Positions 24,773 through 33,440 of a stretch of 64,000 bases of DNA are shown here, piece after piece; the stretch's first letter is position 1, and every line of letters begins with the position of its first letter. A program made the position numbers and the translations under genes. This DNA comes from Agrobacterium larrymoorei (GTDB lineage: Bacteria > Pseudomonadota > Alphaproteobacteria > Rhizobiales > Rhizobiaceae). Location of the stretch: positions 1 through 64,000 of the forward strand of contig NZ_JAAMFB010000003.1 of NCBI RefSeq assembly GCF_013322225.1, written 5' to 3'. The notes under the pieces were generated by a model. It made no database searches, was not told where the DNA came from, and saw only the letters and a list, made by a program, of their open reading frames with translations.

Positions 24773-24861
24773 AGACCGCACAGTATCGATCCGCCCGCGT
24801 CAAGGGGACCCGTTTCAGACAGCAAAAACTCCGGCTTGCCGGAAAAACAGGAGAGAAATCC

Positions 24862-25767
24862 ATGTTGAAGAAAGTTCTTCTTTCGGCAGTCGCCCTTGGC
24901 GTGCTTGCAACATCCGCACTCGCTCAGGACGTCAAGGTTCTGCGTATCGGCCTCGATGGTTCTGAAAACGCTTCCGACCAGCTGCGCAACGCGCAGTGCG
25001 TTGCCGATGGTCTGAAGGCTGCGACCGGCGTATCCGAAGTGCAGATTTTCCCGTCGCCAGACTATAACGGCGTCATTCAGGGTCTGCTCGGCGGCACCAT
25101 CGATATCGCTTCGATGGGCGCGTCGTCCTACGCCAAGATCGCTCTTCAGGACCCCAAGGCCGTAGACCCGATCCTGACCTATACCGGCTCCGATGGTTCG
25201 AGCGGCTACTACTCCATCATGGTTGCCCGCAAGGATTCTGGCATCAAGACGCTGGCAGACGCCAAGGGCAAGAAGATCGGCTTCGCAGACCCTGACTCGA
25301 CCTCCGGCTACCTCGTTCCGAACGTTGCCCTGCCAAAGGAAATCGGCGCGCCTGTGAAGGAATACTTCTCCGAAACCGGTTTCGGCGGCGGCCACGAGAA
25401 CCTCGTTCTCGCCGTTCTCGACAAGAAGTTCGATGTCGGCACCACCTTCGGCTCCGGCGTTGGCAAGTGGGAAGATGGCTATACCGGCGGCAACCTCCAC
25501 CAGATGGTCGCCAAGGGCAATCTCGACATGGATGATATCGTCGAAGTCTGGAAGTCGCCACTGATCCCGAACGGTCCGCTGATGGTTGCCAACAAGGTTG
25601 GCGATGCCATGAAACAGAAGGTCGAAGACTTCTTCCTCGAACTGCCGAAGAAGGATCTGGCCTGCTTCCAGGGCTTCACCCAGGGCCAGAACAAGGATTA
25701 CATCAAGGTAGACGCATCCTTCTACCAGACCATCGTCGACGCCCGTAAGTCCGTTATCGGCGGCTGA
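24862..25767 (+). CDS. phnD: Phosphonate-binding periplasmic protein PhnD
   Basis: Periplasmic solute-binding protein for phosphonates. The 301 residues have a signal peptide MLKKVLLSAVALGVLATSALA, cut to about 21 residues, followed by the mature QDVKVLRIGLDGSE. Family features include FPSPDYNGVIQGLLGGTID near 71 and the ligand region FADPDSTSGYL near 143. AGGAG lies close to the ATG. A strong hairpin with a T-run follows its stop before phnE, which probably makes PhnD more abundant than the permeases. Confidence 0.93.
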   Translation: MLKKVLLSAVALGVLATSALAQDVKVLRIGLDGSENASDQLRNAQCVADGLKAATGVSEVQIFPSPDYNGVIQGLLGGTIDIASMGASSYAKIALQDPKAVDPILTYTGSDGSSGYYSIMVARKDSGIKTLADAKGKKIGFADPDSTSGYLVPNVALPKEIGAPVKEYFSETGFGGGHENLVLAVLDKKFDVGTTFGSGVGKWEDGYTGGNLHQMVAKGNLDMDDIVEVWKSPLIPNGPLMVANKVGDAMKQKVEDFFLELPKKDLACFQGFTQGQNKDYIKVDASFYQTIVDARKSVIGG

Positions 25768-25787
25768 TCGGCAGCACTATCGACGGG

Positions 25788-25818
25788 ACGGCGGTGTCAT
25801 GATGACGCCGCCGTTTTT
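25788..25818 (+). terminator. Strong intrinsic terminator between phnD and phnE
   Basis: ACGGCGGTGTCA (25788-25799) pairs with TGACGCCGCCGT (25803-25814) in a 12-bp stem with one G-T pair and a 3-base loop, followed by TTTTT. It sits 20 bases after the phnD stop. Partial read-through would lower phnE relative to phnD, the usual balance for a binding protein and its permease. Confidence 0.8.
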
Positions 25819-25840
25819 ATGAGCAAGGAATGAGGGCAGT

Positions 25841-26821
25841 ATGGCCAGCACGACAACGGCACCAAAGCAAAGCGGTTTGAGCGAAGCCTCGCAAACGATG
25901 ATGCGTCACTACCGGCAGCAATTGATGACCCGTCGCATCTATACGGGCATCTCCATCGTCGTTTTTCTGGCCGTTCTCTTCGCCTCGCTGAACTATGCCA
26001 ACAGCGCCAATTCCGGCAAGTTCTTCGAACGCCTGCCGTATTTCTTCGATTTCATGAAGACCTTCATGCCGGACAGCCCGCTGGAAATCGTTCGCGCCAT
26101 GTTCGACCTGCCGTCGCCCTATGCGGATGGCTCGCTGAAATACAATTATGTTGCTGACCGGGTCTATGTGACCGATAATGTCTATATCGCGAATTTCTTC
26201 TACCAGCTGATCATCACGCTCAACATCGCGCTGGTCTCGACGCTGATCGGCACGGCCTTTGCCTTTGCTCTCTGCTTCTTCGCCTCCACCAATCTGGTTG
26301 GCGCAGGCGCCGTGCGTTTTGTGGTGCGCCGCGCCATGGAGTTGATGCGCGCTTTTCCGGAAATCGTAGTGGCCGGGCTTCTCACCGCCATCCTCTCGCT
26401 AGGACCGATTGCGGCCATCGTTGCGATCACCATTCATACGGTGGGCGCGCTTGGAAAACTGTTCTTCGAAGTGGTGGAGAACGCAGATATGAAGCCGGAC
26501 GAAGGCTTGCGCGCCTCGGGTGCCAACTGGCTGGAGCGTGTGCGCTTCGCCATCGTGCCGCAGGTTCTGCCGAACTTCGTGTCCTACGCCCTGCTGCGTG
26601 CCGAGATCAACGTTCGCGCCTCGACCATCATCGGTGCGGTGGGCGGCGGTGGCATTGGTGAGGTTTTCCGCCTGTCCATCGGGCGCGATCACGCGGCAAA
26701 GACCTATGCAATCATCATCCTGCTTCTCATCACCATCATCGCCGTGGACCAGTTTTCCGGCTGGCTGCGCCGCAGGCTGATCGGCCAGCAGTCCTTCGAA
26801 TTCGGCAGAGGAGCCGCGTAA
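25841..26821 (+). CDS. phnE: Phosphonate ABC transporter permease PhnE, first copy
   Basis: Inner-membrane permease of the PhnCDE system. The 326 residues have an N-terminal membrane segment (IYTGISIVVFLAVLFASL, about residues 33-50), a periplasmic loop of about 65 residues, then the permease core. The EAA-like loop is near SGANWLERVRFAIVPQVLP (about residues 226-244). The core ends AVDQFSGWLRRRLIG. The ATG at 25841 follows GAGGGCAGT. Its stop overlaps the ATG of the second permease by one base (TAATG). Two phnE genes are common in rhizobia. Confidence 0.92.
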   Translation: MASTTTAPKQSGLSEASQTMMRHYRQQLMTRRIYTGISIVVFLAVLFASLNYANSANSGKFFERLPYFFDFMKTFMPDSPLEIVRAMFDLPSPYADGSLKYNYVADRVYVTDNVYIANFFYQLIITLNIALVSTLIGTAFAFALCFFASTNLVGAGAVRFVVRRAMELMRAFPEIVVAGLLTAILSLGPIAAIVAITIHTVGALGKLFFEVVENADMKPDEGLRASGANWLERVRFAIVPQVLPNFVSYALLRAEINVRASTIIGAVGGGGIGEVFRLSIGRDHAAKTYAIIILLLITIIAVDQFSGWLRRRLIGQQSFEFGRGAA

Positions 26822-28170
26822 TGTCCTCCAGCTTTATCGTCAATGGCGCGGATCGCGAACGTCTCCTGGCTCAATACCCGCAAGTCTTTCAGCGTAGCTT
26901 CTTCCAGCGCTACGGGTTGCTGCTTGGGATCGGTGCCGTTTTGGCCTATCTCGTCATCTGCTTCTTCGCCTTCAATGTAGGCCCGGCCTTCATGCAGGGT
27001 CGCTGGGACCGCGCCTCGAGCTATATTCAGGACTGGTATTCCTGGCGCGCCCAACCGCGTCTTCGCTTTGCCGATGGCAAGGTGGAGCCGCAATGGTCGA
27101 GCCGCGGCCAGTATCCGGCCGGTGCGAATATCGACTGGCTGCAACCTCTGCCGGATGGCGGCTATAGCGTCATTTACGGCGACACTGCCAACCGCCTCGA
27201 CGTCACCCCGGCGCAGGTCGATGTTTATGTAGACGGCATTTCCTATCCGGTTACGGTCAACGACGATGCAGCGACTGCTCCCGCAGGTGCGCCCGCCGAG
27301 ATTCGGCAGGACGGCAACAAGGTTATCGTCGAATACGGCTTTGCCGGTCAGGCGGAAATCCGCACCAGTCAGGTCTATGTGCAGCGCCGCTTCCTAGGCT
27401 GGGCGAACTTTCTGTTCGATACGGATTCGAAATTCTGGGGCAAAAGCTACGGCGATCTGGCAGCCCTTGCGCTGTGGGGCGAACGGCTCGATCCCGCTCA
27501 ATCCAACCTGTCCGCCATGAGCCAAGACTTCCTGAACAACAAGGTCTGGCAACACGCGGATATCCTCTCCAAGCTGTTGCAGACGCTGGTCATGGCCTTC
27601 GTCGGTACGCTGCTTGGAACTCTGCTGGCATTTCCCTTGGCCTTCATCGCAGCGCGCAACATCACCCGCAGCCGGGTGGCAAACTGGGGCATGAAGCGCG
27701 CCTTCGACTTCCTGCGCTCCATCGATATGCTGATTTGGGCGCTGTTCTTCACCCGCAGCTTCGGCCCGGGACCGATCCCAGGCATCGCCGCGATCTTCTT
27801 CACGGACACTGGCGCATTGGGCAAGGTCTATGCCGAAGCGCTGGAGAACGTGGATGACAAGCAGCGCGAAGGCGTGAAATCCGTGGGTGCATCGGCAGCC
27901 AACGTCAACCGCTACGGCGTCATTCCGCAGGTGCTTCCGGTCTTCGTATCACAGTCGCTCTATTTCTGGGAAAGCAACACGCGCTCCGCCACCATCATCG
28001 GTGCGGTCGGCGCTGGCGGTATCGGTCTCAAACTGCTGGAAGCCATGGGCACCAATCAGGACTGGGACAAGGTCGCATATATGGTGCTACTCATCCTCTT
28101 CGTGGTCTTCCTGTTCGATAATATGTCGAACGCCATCCGCTCGCGCCTCATCGGCAAGACCCATCACTAA
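26821..28170 (+). CDS. phnE: Phosphonate ABC transporter permease PhnE, second copy, with a large periplasmic insert
   Basis: A 449-residue permease, about 120 longer than the first copy. A membrane segment near residues 33-52 is followed by about 190 soluble residues, including repeats of beta character (GGYSVIYGD, VDVYVDGISYPVTV, VIVEYGFAGQ). The permease core then starts near 255 with LLQTLVMAFVGTLLGTLLAF (residues about 255-274) and has the EAA-like SVGASAANVNRYGVIPQVLP. The insert could contact PhnD or gate substrates. The two PhnE proteins probably form a heterodimer. Confidence 0.9.
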   Translation: MSSSFIVNGADRERLLAQYPQVFQRSFFQRYGLLLGIGAVLAYLVICFFAFNVGPAFMQGRWDRASSYIQDWYSWRAQPRLRFADGKVEPQWSSRGQYPAGANIDWLQPLPDGGYSVIYGDTANRLDVTPAQVDVYVDGISYPVTVNDDAATAPAGAPAEIRQDGNKVIVEYGFAGQAEIRTSQVYVQRRFLGWANFLFDTDSKFWGKSYGDLAALALWGERLDPAQSNLSAMSQDFLNNKVWQHADILSKLLQTLVMAFVGTLLGTLLAFPLAFIAARNITRSRVANWGMKRAFDFLRSIDMLIWALFFTRSFGPGPIPGIAAIFFTDTGALGKVYAEALENVDDKQREGVKSVGASAANVNRYGVIPQVLPVFVSQSLYFWESNTRSATIIGAVGAGGIGLKLLEAMGTNQDWDKVAYMVLLILFVVFLFDNMSNAIRSRLIGKTHH

Positions 28171-28178
28171 ATAAGCAG

Positions 28179-28207
28179 GATGGCGCGGGATTTTCGCCCG
28201 TGCCATC
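28179..28207 (+). other. Hairpin after phnE2
   Basis: GATGGCGCGGG (28179-28189) pairs with CCCGTGCCATC (28197-28207) with one G-T pair around a 7-base loop. No T-run follows, so termination is uncertain; it may separate the transport genes from the DUF1045-phnM-phnN group or stabilise the upstream mRNA. Confidence 0.5.
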
Positions 28208-28317
28208 ATCATTCTGTCACGGAAAAGGGCTACCCCGCACTTCTGATCTTGCGGGACGGGAACGACTCGCCTCAAATGCCGCCCTTACGGTTTCCATGAC
28301 ATTCGAAAGTGCGACCA

Positions 28318-29010
28318 GTGCGCTACGCCATCTATTTTACGCCCGCCGAAAACGATCCCTTGACTGAAAAGGCATCGCGATGGCTGGGGCGCAACGCTTT
28401 TTACGATGCCCGCCATGATGATCATGAGAATTACGCTGAGATCACCGCTGAGCCACGCCGTTACGGCTTTCACGCCACGCTGAAGGCGCCGTTCGAATTG
28501 TCGCATCATCATAGTGAGGCGGGTCTCGTTGCAGCACTTGAGGAGTTTGCAAAGACGCGGCAGACTTTCGACATACCCAACGCGGTCGTCGGCTCCCTTG
28601 GACCGTTCTTCGCCATAGTGCCGGACAGCACTCACCAGCCGCTCCAGGATTTCGCCGCCGATATCGTCGAATATTTTGAGCCGTTCCGTGCGCCGCTGTC
28701 CGAGAGCGATATCGCCCGTCGCCAACCGCAGAACCTGACGGAGAGCCAGCGCCAGAACTTGTCGCTATGGGGCTACCCGCATGTGATGGACGATTTTCGT
28801 TTCCATATGACGCTGACCGGGCCGGTTGAAGAAACTGATCAGCCCCGTATTGCAGATGTGCTGGCAGACGAGTTTTCCGCTTTCACCCGGCGTCCGCTCA
28901 CCATTTCAGGCCTCGCCCTTTTCGTTGAGAAAGCTCGAGGCGAACCCTTTACCGTTCATACATGGCTGCCGCTCGCCGCAGCATCTGACACGAAAGAAGC
29001 ACACGCATGA
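28318..29010 (+). CDS. DUF1045 protein, 2H phosphoesterase superfamily
   Basis: A 230-residue phosphonate-operon protein (TIGR03223 type). It has two HxT motifs of the 2H phosphoesterase fold: H52-A-T-L in YGFHATLKAPF and H163-M-T-L in FRFHMTLTGPV. Both catalytic histidines are intact. No phnP gene is present in the window, so this protein is a good candidate for opening ribose 1,2-cyclic phosphate made by PhnJ. The GTG at 28318 gives the family start MRYAIYFTP; GTG 28309 is possible. Its stop overlaps the phnM start by 4 bases. Confidence 0.85.
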   Translation: MRYAIYFTPAENDPLTEKASRWLGRNAFYDARHDDHENYAEITAEPRRYGFHATLKAPFELSHHHSEAGLVAALEEFAKTRQTFDIPNAVVGSLGPFFAIVPDSTHQPLQDFAADIVEYFEPFRAPLSESDIARRQPQNLTESQRQNLSLWGYPHVMDDFRFHMTLTGPVEETDQPRIADVLADEFSAFTRRPLTISGLALFVEKARGEPFTVHTWLPLAAASDTKEAHA

Positions 29011-30143
29011 CGGACCATGTTATCTCTAACGCGCGTGTCGTTCTTGAAGACGACATCATCCACGGCTCGGTACTCATCCGTGACGGCGTGATTGCCGATA
29101 TCAGCGAAGGTGCATCGCGCACCGGTGATGATTTCGACGGCGATTATCTGATCCCAGGTCTCGTTGAACTCCACACCGATCATCTGGAGCAGCATTACTC
29201 GCCACGCCCCGGAGTGACATGGGATAAAACCGCCGCCATTCAGGCCCACGATGCGCAGGTGGCGTCGTCGGGCATCACCACCGTATTCGATTGCCTCCGT
29301 CTTGGTTCCGATGAGGATGGCGGTTTTCAGAAGGGCGAGATGCGCGGCATGGCGGACGCCATTGAAAAGGCGCAAGCCGAAGGCCGTCTTCGCGCCGATC
29401 ACCTTCTGCACCTGCGCTGCGAGGTCGCCTCTGCCGATGTGCTTGAGCATTTCGAGGACTTCGAAAACGACCCACAGGTGCGCCTGATTTCGCTGATGGA
29501 CCACTCTCCGGGCCAGCGTCAGTTTCAGACGATGGACCAGTACATCATGTTCTATCAGAAGAAGCGGGGCTTGAGCGACGAAGCCTTTAAGGCCTTCGTG
29601 GACCGCCGCGTCGGCGCTTCGCAGAAATATTCCGCCAAGCATCGCGACTATCTTTCCGCCCGCTCGGCAGAGCGCGGCATCACGGTTGCCAGCCACGATG
29701 ATGCGACGGAAGCCCATGTGGACGAGGCCATCGGCCATGGCGTCAAACTGGCGGAATTTCCGACTAGCGTCGAAGCGGCCAAAGCGTCGCATGGTGCAGG
29801 CATGAGCGTTTTGATGGGCGCGCCGAATATCGTGCGCGGCAAGTCCCACTCCGGCAATATCGCCGCGCGTGATCTTGCCGAACTCGGTGTTCTCGACGTT
29901 CTGTCTTCGGACTACGTGCCGTTCAGCCTGCTTTATGCACCCTTCCTGCTGGCGGATCAGGTGGAGGGCATTACGCTGCCCAAGGCGCTTTCGATGGTGA
30001 CTGCGACACCAGCCCGTACCGTCAGCCTCGATGATCGTGGCCGCATCGAAACCGGCCTTCGCGCCGATCTCGTGCGCGTGCATCGTGAAGAGGGTGTTCC
30101 CGTTGTGCGCGGCGTCTGGCGTCAGGGCAAGCGCGTGGCATGA
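29007..30143 (+). CDS. phnM: Ribose 1-phosphonate triphosphate pyrophosphohydrolase PhnM
   Basis: PhnM removes pyrophosphate from the triphosphorylated ribose phosphonate before C-P cleavage. It belongs to the amidohydrolase superfamily. The 378 residues show the metal-binding segment GLVELHTDHLEQH near residue 51, DHSPGQRQF near 161, and SHDDATEAHVDEA near 229, with the late-strand DVLSSDYVP near 297. The ATG overlaps the DUF1045 stop, and its own stop overlaps the phnN start, so the three genes are coupled. Confidence 0.94.
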   Translation: MTDHVISNARVVLEDDIIHGSVLIRDGVIADISEGASRTGDDFDGDYLIPGLVELHTDHLEQHYSPRPGVTWDKTAAIQAHDAQVASSGITTVFDCLRLGSDEDGGFQKGEMRGMADAIEKAQAEGRLRADHLLHLRCEVASADVLEHFEDFENDPQVRLISLMDHSPGQRQFQTMDQYIMFYQKKRGLSDEAFKAFVDRRVGASQKYSAKHRDYLSARSAERGITVASHDDATEAHVDEAIGHGVKLAEFPTSVEAAKASHGAGMSVLMGAPNIVRGKSHSGNIAARDLAELGVLDVLSSDYVPFSLLYAPFLLADQVEGITLPKALSMVTATPARTVSLDDRGRIETGLRADLVRVHREEGVPVVRGVWRQGKRVA

Positions 30144-30736
30144 GCGACACTGCCCCTCAAAGCCTGCGATCCCCTTCAGCCAGCCATGGCGTAATGGTCG
30201 TGGTGGTGGGGCCGAGTGGTGTCGGAAAGGACACGCTGATGGATTTTGCCGCAGCGCGCCTTTCCCACCATGACCGTATCCACTTCGTCCGCCGCGTCAT
30301 CACCCGCAGCAGCGATGCTGGTGGTGAAAGCCATGATGGCGTGACTGACGAAGAATTCGACCGCCGCCTGAAGGCCGGGGACTTCAGCGTTTCATGGGAA
30401 GCGCATGGCCTGAAATACGGCATCCCGGCCACCGTCAATCGGAACCTCGGCCGCGGCGACGTTGTGATAGCAAACGGCTCGCGTTGGGCGCTGGCCCACT
30501 TCAAGACGGCCTTTCCGTCGCTCAAGGTTATCAACATCGTCGCCCGCCCGGAAATTCTGGCCGCGCGGCTGGAAAGCCGGGGGCGTGAAAGCCGGGACGA
30601 AATTCTAAGGCGGCTCCAGCGCAGCTCGTTGGAGGTCTGCGGCGACTTCGATGTGACGACCATCGATAATAGTGGCGCGCTTGAGGTGTCCGGCAGGGCG
30701 CTGGCGGATTTGCTGGAGGCTAAGATCAGCGGCTGA
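30140..30736 (+). CDS. phnN: Ribose 1,5-bisphosphokinase PhnN
   Basis: PhnN phosphorylates ribose 1,5-bisphosphate to PRPP, the last step that returns the sugar to metabolism. The 198 residues have the P-loop GPSGVGKDT near residue 24 and the guanylate-kinase-like RRVITRS near 51. Length is normal. The ATG overlaps the phnM stop in an ATGA arrangement. It is the last gene of the cluster; a nested palindromic repeat follows immediately at 30741. Confidence 0.93.
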   Translation: MSDTAPQSLRSPSASHGVMVVVVGPSGVGKDTLMDFAAARLSHHDRIHFVRRVITRSSDAGGESHDGVTDEEFDRRLKAGDFSVSWEAHGLKYGIPATVNRNLGRGDVVIANGSRWALAHFKTAFPSLKVINIVARPEILAARLESRGRESRDEILRRLQRSSLEVCGDFDVTTIDNSGALEVSGRALADLLEAKISG

Positions 30737-30740
30737 CAAC

Positions 30741-30810
30741 GGTAGGCCACACATCTCCGCCCTCATTCCTGTGACAAGCACAGGGATGAGGGAGGGTGAA
30801 GTTGCCTACC
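30741..30810. repeat. Pentaloop palindromic element, copy 4, with outer arms
   Basis: The inner stem CCTCATTCCTGTG (30761-30773) pairs with CACAGGGATGAGG (30779-30791) with one G-T pair around the loop ACAAG. Outer arms GGTAGGC (30741-30747) and GCCTACC (30804-30810) pair perfectly. The plan and loop are those of the 116-189 element, with different stem sequences. It lies 4 bases after phnN and may mark the 3' end of the phn transcript. Confidence 0.65.
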
Positions 30811-30857
30811 GATTGAAAATCGAAACCAGTATATTGGCGCGAAAATCGCGAGATTTT

Positions 30858-31847
30858 CTAAAGCGCCCGTATCTGCCCCAAAATATCGTCTTCGATAACA
30901 ATGCCGTTCTCAATTGCCTGCTTTCGAATACCCTGACTCCGTCTCCCCGGAAGGCGGGCGTTTTCCTGTCCTTCGATCTCGCTCGCCATCAGTGCCAGAC
31001 GCTGAGCGAAGACATTGTCGCCGGTAATCGTCGGGTCAATGGCGATGATGGTGTGGCCGAGCGATGGGGCCGTGCCGGTATCATCCAGAAGGGATGACGC
31101 CTGAAAGCCGAAGTTGCTGCCAGTCAGTCCCGCCGCCATGATCTCCACCATCAGCGACAGTGCCGCGCCCTTGGCATCTCCTGCCGGAACCATGGTGCCG
31201 TTGATCGCTTCGTTAGCGTCAGTCGTCGGTCGACCGTTTACATCGAGCGCCCAATCTGCCGGGATGGCGACACCCTTCTGGCGCGCCGCCATGATCTTGC
31301 CGCGCGCGACTTTCGACAAGGCAAGATCGATCACCAGCGGATCGGCACCGTCGATGGGTGCCGCAAACGCAATCGGGTTGGTTCCGTAAAGTGGCTTGAT
31401 ACCGCCCCAGGGGGCCATGGAGGCCGGGGCGTTTGCGACCATGAAGGCGACGAGGCCCTGCTCGGCGAAGCGCTCCACCGTCAGCGCCATGACGCCTGCA
31501 TGATGCGAGCGACCGATGGCGGCCAGCGCTATGCCCTGTTCGCGGGCAAGGGGGATAAGCGCGTCGACCGCAAGATCGATAGCCGGATAAGCATATCCAT
31601 GATTGGCGTCGATGGCGAGAACGGCGGGGCGTACCTTTGTGCAGGCAGGCTTGGCCGCGCCATTGATTTTCCCCACATGAAGTTGCGCCACATAGACCGG
31701 GATGCGACGAAAGCCGTGTCCGCTCTGTCCGCAGGCTTCCGCTGCCACTAGCGCCCGCGCCACGGAGCGGGCGATTTCCGGCAGAACGCCGTTTTTCTCG
31801 AAGATGGAAGAAACGAATTCTTCCGCCTGCTCTATGCTGAATTTCAT
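30858..31847 (-). CDS. Malate/L-lactate dehydrogenase family oxidoreductase (Ldh2 type)
   Basis: A 329-residue NAD(P)-dependent dehydrogenase of the malate/L-sulfolactate/lactate family, unlike the Rossmann-type MDH. Family features include the opening of helices, the GHGFRRIPVYV segment near residue 38, GRSHHAGVMA near 115 with the catalytic histidine, and GTNPIAFAAP near 155. Members act on malate, ureidoglycolate, sulfolactate or delta-1-piperideine-2-carboxylate; the substrate cannot be chosen here. The gene reads leftward, convergent with phnN, and its stop is 48 bases from the palindromic repeat. Confidence 0.85.
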   Translation of the reverse strand: MKFSIEQAEEFVSSIFEKNGVLPEIARSVARALVAAEACGQSGHGFRRIPVYVAQLHVGKINGAAKPACTKVRPAVLAIDANHGYAYPAIDLAVDALIPLAREQGIALAAIGRSHHAGVMALTVERFAEQGLVAFMVANAPASMAPWGGIKPLYGTNPIAFAAPIDGADPLVIDLALSKVARGKIMAARQKGVAIPADWALDVNGRPTTDANEAINGTMVPAGDAKGAALSLMVEIMAAGLTGSNFGFQASSLLDDTGTAPSLGHTIIAIDPTITGDNVFAQRLALMASEIEGQENARLPGRRSQGIRKQAIENGIVIEDDILGQIRAL

Positions 31848-31937
31848 GGAAACGATCTATACCGGAGAAGGCAGCGGAGGTGCCGCAAAAGGTCAGCCTT
31901 CGAACGCGTCGTCACGTTCGAAGGCTCTTTGTCTTGA

Positions 31938-32573
31938 TCAGTGCGCGGCGGACATGTCGCCAAGGACTTCCTTGGAGGCCACGGTCGAATCCGCGTTCAG
32001 CTTGTAAACCATGGGAACGCCGGTCGCGAGGTTGAGCTTGAGGATTTCCTCCCTGCTCAGCTTATCGAGAACCATCACCAGCGAACGCAGCGAATTTCCA
32101 TGTGCGGCCACCAGAACCTTTTCACCACGCAGCACGCGCGGCAGGATTTCCGTTAGGTAGTAAGGCCAGACGCGTGCGCCTGTGTCGCGCAGGCTCTCGC
32201 CGCCCGGAGGTGGAATGTCATAGGAACGGCGCCAGATGTGAACCTGTTCTTCGCCCCATTTTTCGCGGGCGTCGTCCTTGTTGAGGCCGGAAAGATCGCC
32301 GTAATCGCGCTCGTTCAGGGCCTCGTCCCGGATGGTCTCGAGATCCGGCTGGCCGACATTGTCGAGCACCATCTGGCAGGTGCGCTGTGCGCGGATCAGT
32401 GACGAGGTATAGGCGACGTCGAACTTGATGCCATAATCGGCAAGTGCCTTGCCACCCGCATTGGCTTCCTCAACGCCGAGATCGGTAAGGTCTGGGTCGC
32501 GCCAGCCGGTGAAGAGGTTCTTGAGGTTCCAGTCACTTTGGCCGTGACGAACGAGGACGAGGGTTCCGCTCAT
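31938..32573 (-). CDS. gpmA: 2,3-bisphosphoglycerate-dependent phosphoglycerate mutase
   Basis: Interconverts 3- and 2-phosphoglycerate in glycolysis. The 211 residues carry the phosphohistidine motif VRHGQSDWN, with H10 as the phosphorylated residue, and the second histidine in [11 protein letters not shown] near 160. The length is shorter than E. coli GpmA (about 250) but typical of alphaproteobacteria. It reads leftward just downstream of dapB with a 21-base gap, so the two are probably co-transcribed. Confidence 0.93.
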   Translation of the reverse strand: MSGTLVLVRHGQSDWNLKNLFTGWRDPDLTDLGVEEANAGGKALADYGIKFDVAYTSSLIRAQRTCQMVLDNVGQPDLETIRDEALNERDYGDLSGLNKDDAREKWGEEQVHIWRRSYDIPPPGGESLRDTGARVWPYYLTEILPRVLRGEKVLVAAHGNSLRSLVMVLDKLSREEILKLNLATGVPMVYKLNADSTVASKEVLGDMSAAH

Positions 32574-32594
32574 TTCAAAATCTCTCCAGAGTTG

Positions 32595-33422
32595 TTACTG
32601 CGTATCTGCCAGACCGAGAACGTCCAGCATGGAATAGAAACCGGGCTTCTTGTCGAAGGCCCAGAGGGCGGCAGCAATTGCGCCGCGCCCGAAGATCGAA
32701 CGGTCCGCCGCATGGTGCGAAAAGGTGATCTGTTCGCCTTCACCGGCAAAGATCACCGAATGATCGCCAACGACCGAACCGCCGCGCAGCGTTGCGAAAC
32801 CGATGGTGCCAGCCTCGCGCGCGCCGGTATGTCCGTCACGGACACGAACAGACGCCTCTGCCAGCGCCACGCCACGACCCTGCGCTGCAGCTTCGCCCAG
32901 AAGCAGGGCGGTGCCGGACGGCGCATCGACCTTGTGTTTATGATGCATTTCCAGGATCTCGATATCCCAGTTCTGCGGCCCAAGCGCCTTTGCCGCCTGC
33001 TTCGTCAAGACGCTGAGAAGGTTGACGCCGAGGCTCATATTGCCGGACTTCACCACGCGTGCATGGCGGGAGGCGGCTTGGAACTTTTCCTCATCGTCAA
33101 CCGAGCAACCAGTGGTGCCGATGACGTGGACGATGCGGGCCTGCGCGGCGAGACCGGCGAATTCAATACTGCCAGCGGGCGATGTGAAATCGATGACGCC
33201 CTCCGCGTTGACGAAGGCTTCCAGCGCATCGCTGGTAATCGCGACGCCGTTTGGTCCAAGCCCTGCAATTTCACCCGCGTCGCGACCGATGAAGGGAGAC
33301 CCTTCGCGTTCGATTGCGGCATGAAGCTGAACGCCGGGCGTTTCATGAATGAGCCTGATCAATGTTTGACCCATGCGGCCCGCAGCGCCGACCACCACCA
33401 GTTTCATGTCATTGCTGCTCAT
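32595..33422 (-). CDS. dapB: 4-hydroxy-tetrahydrodipicolinate reductase
   Basis: Reduces HTPA to tetrahydrodipicolinate in the lysine and diaminopimelate pathway. The 275 residues show the nucleotide-binding GAAGRMGQ near residue 12 and the active-site segment [15 protein letters not shown] near 155, with the catalytic histidine pair and lysine. Start at 33422 has AGGTGAG upstream; M6 is possible. gpmA follows closely. The pairing of dapB and gpmA is often seen in Rhizobiales. Confidence 0.95.
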   Translation of the reverse strand: MSSNDMKLVVVGAAGRMGQTLIRLIHETPGVQLHAAIEREGSPFIGRDAGEIAGLGPNGVAITSDALEAFVNAEGVIDFTSPAGSIEFAGLAAQARIVHVIGTTGCSVDDEEKFQAASRHARVVKSGNMSLGVNLLSVLTKQAAKALGPQNWDIEILEMHHKHKVDAPSGTALLLGEAAAQGRGVALAEASVRVRDGHTGAREAGTIGFATLRGGSVVGDHSVIFAGEGEQITFSHHAADRSIFGRGAIAAALWAFDKKPGFYSMLDVLGLADTQ

Positions 33423-33440
33423 TCATCTCACCTGCGAAAT

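Noticed and set aside
28956-30083. 375-codon frame antisense to phnM
   Set aside because: It is opposite a gene with full PhnM motifs and has no recognisable domain.
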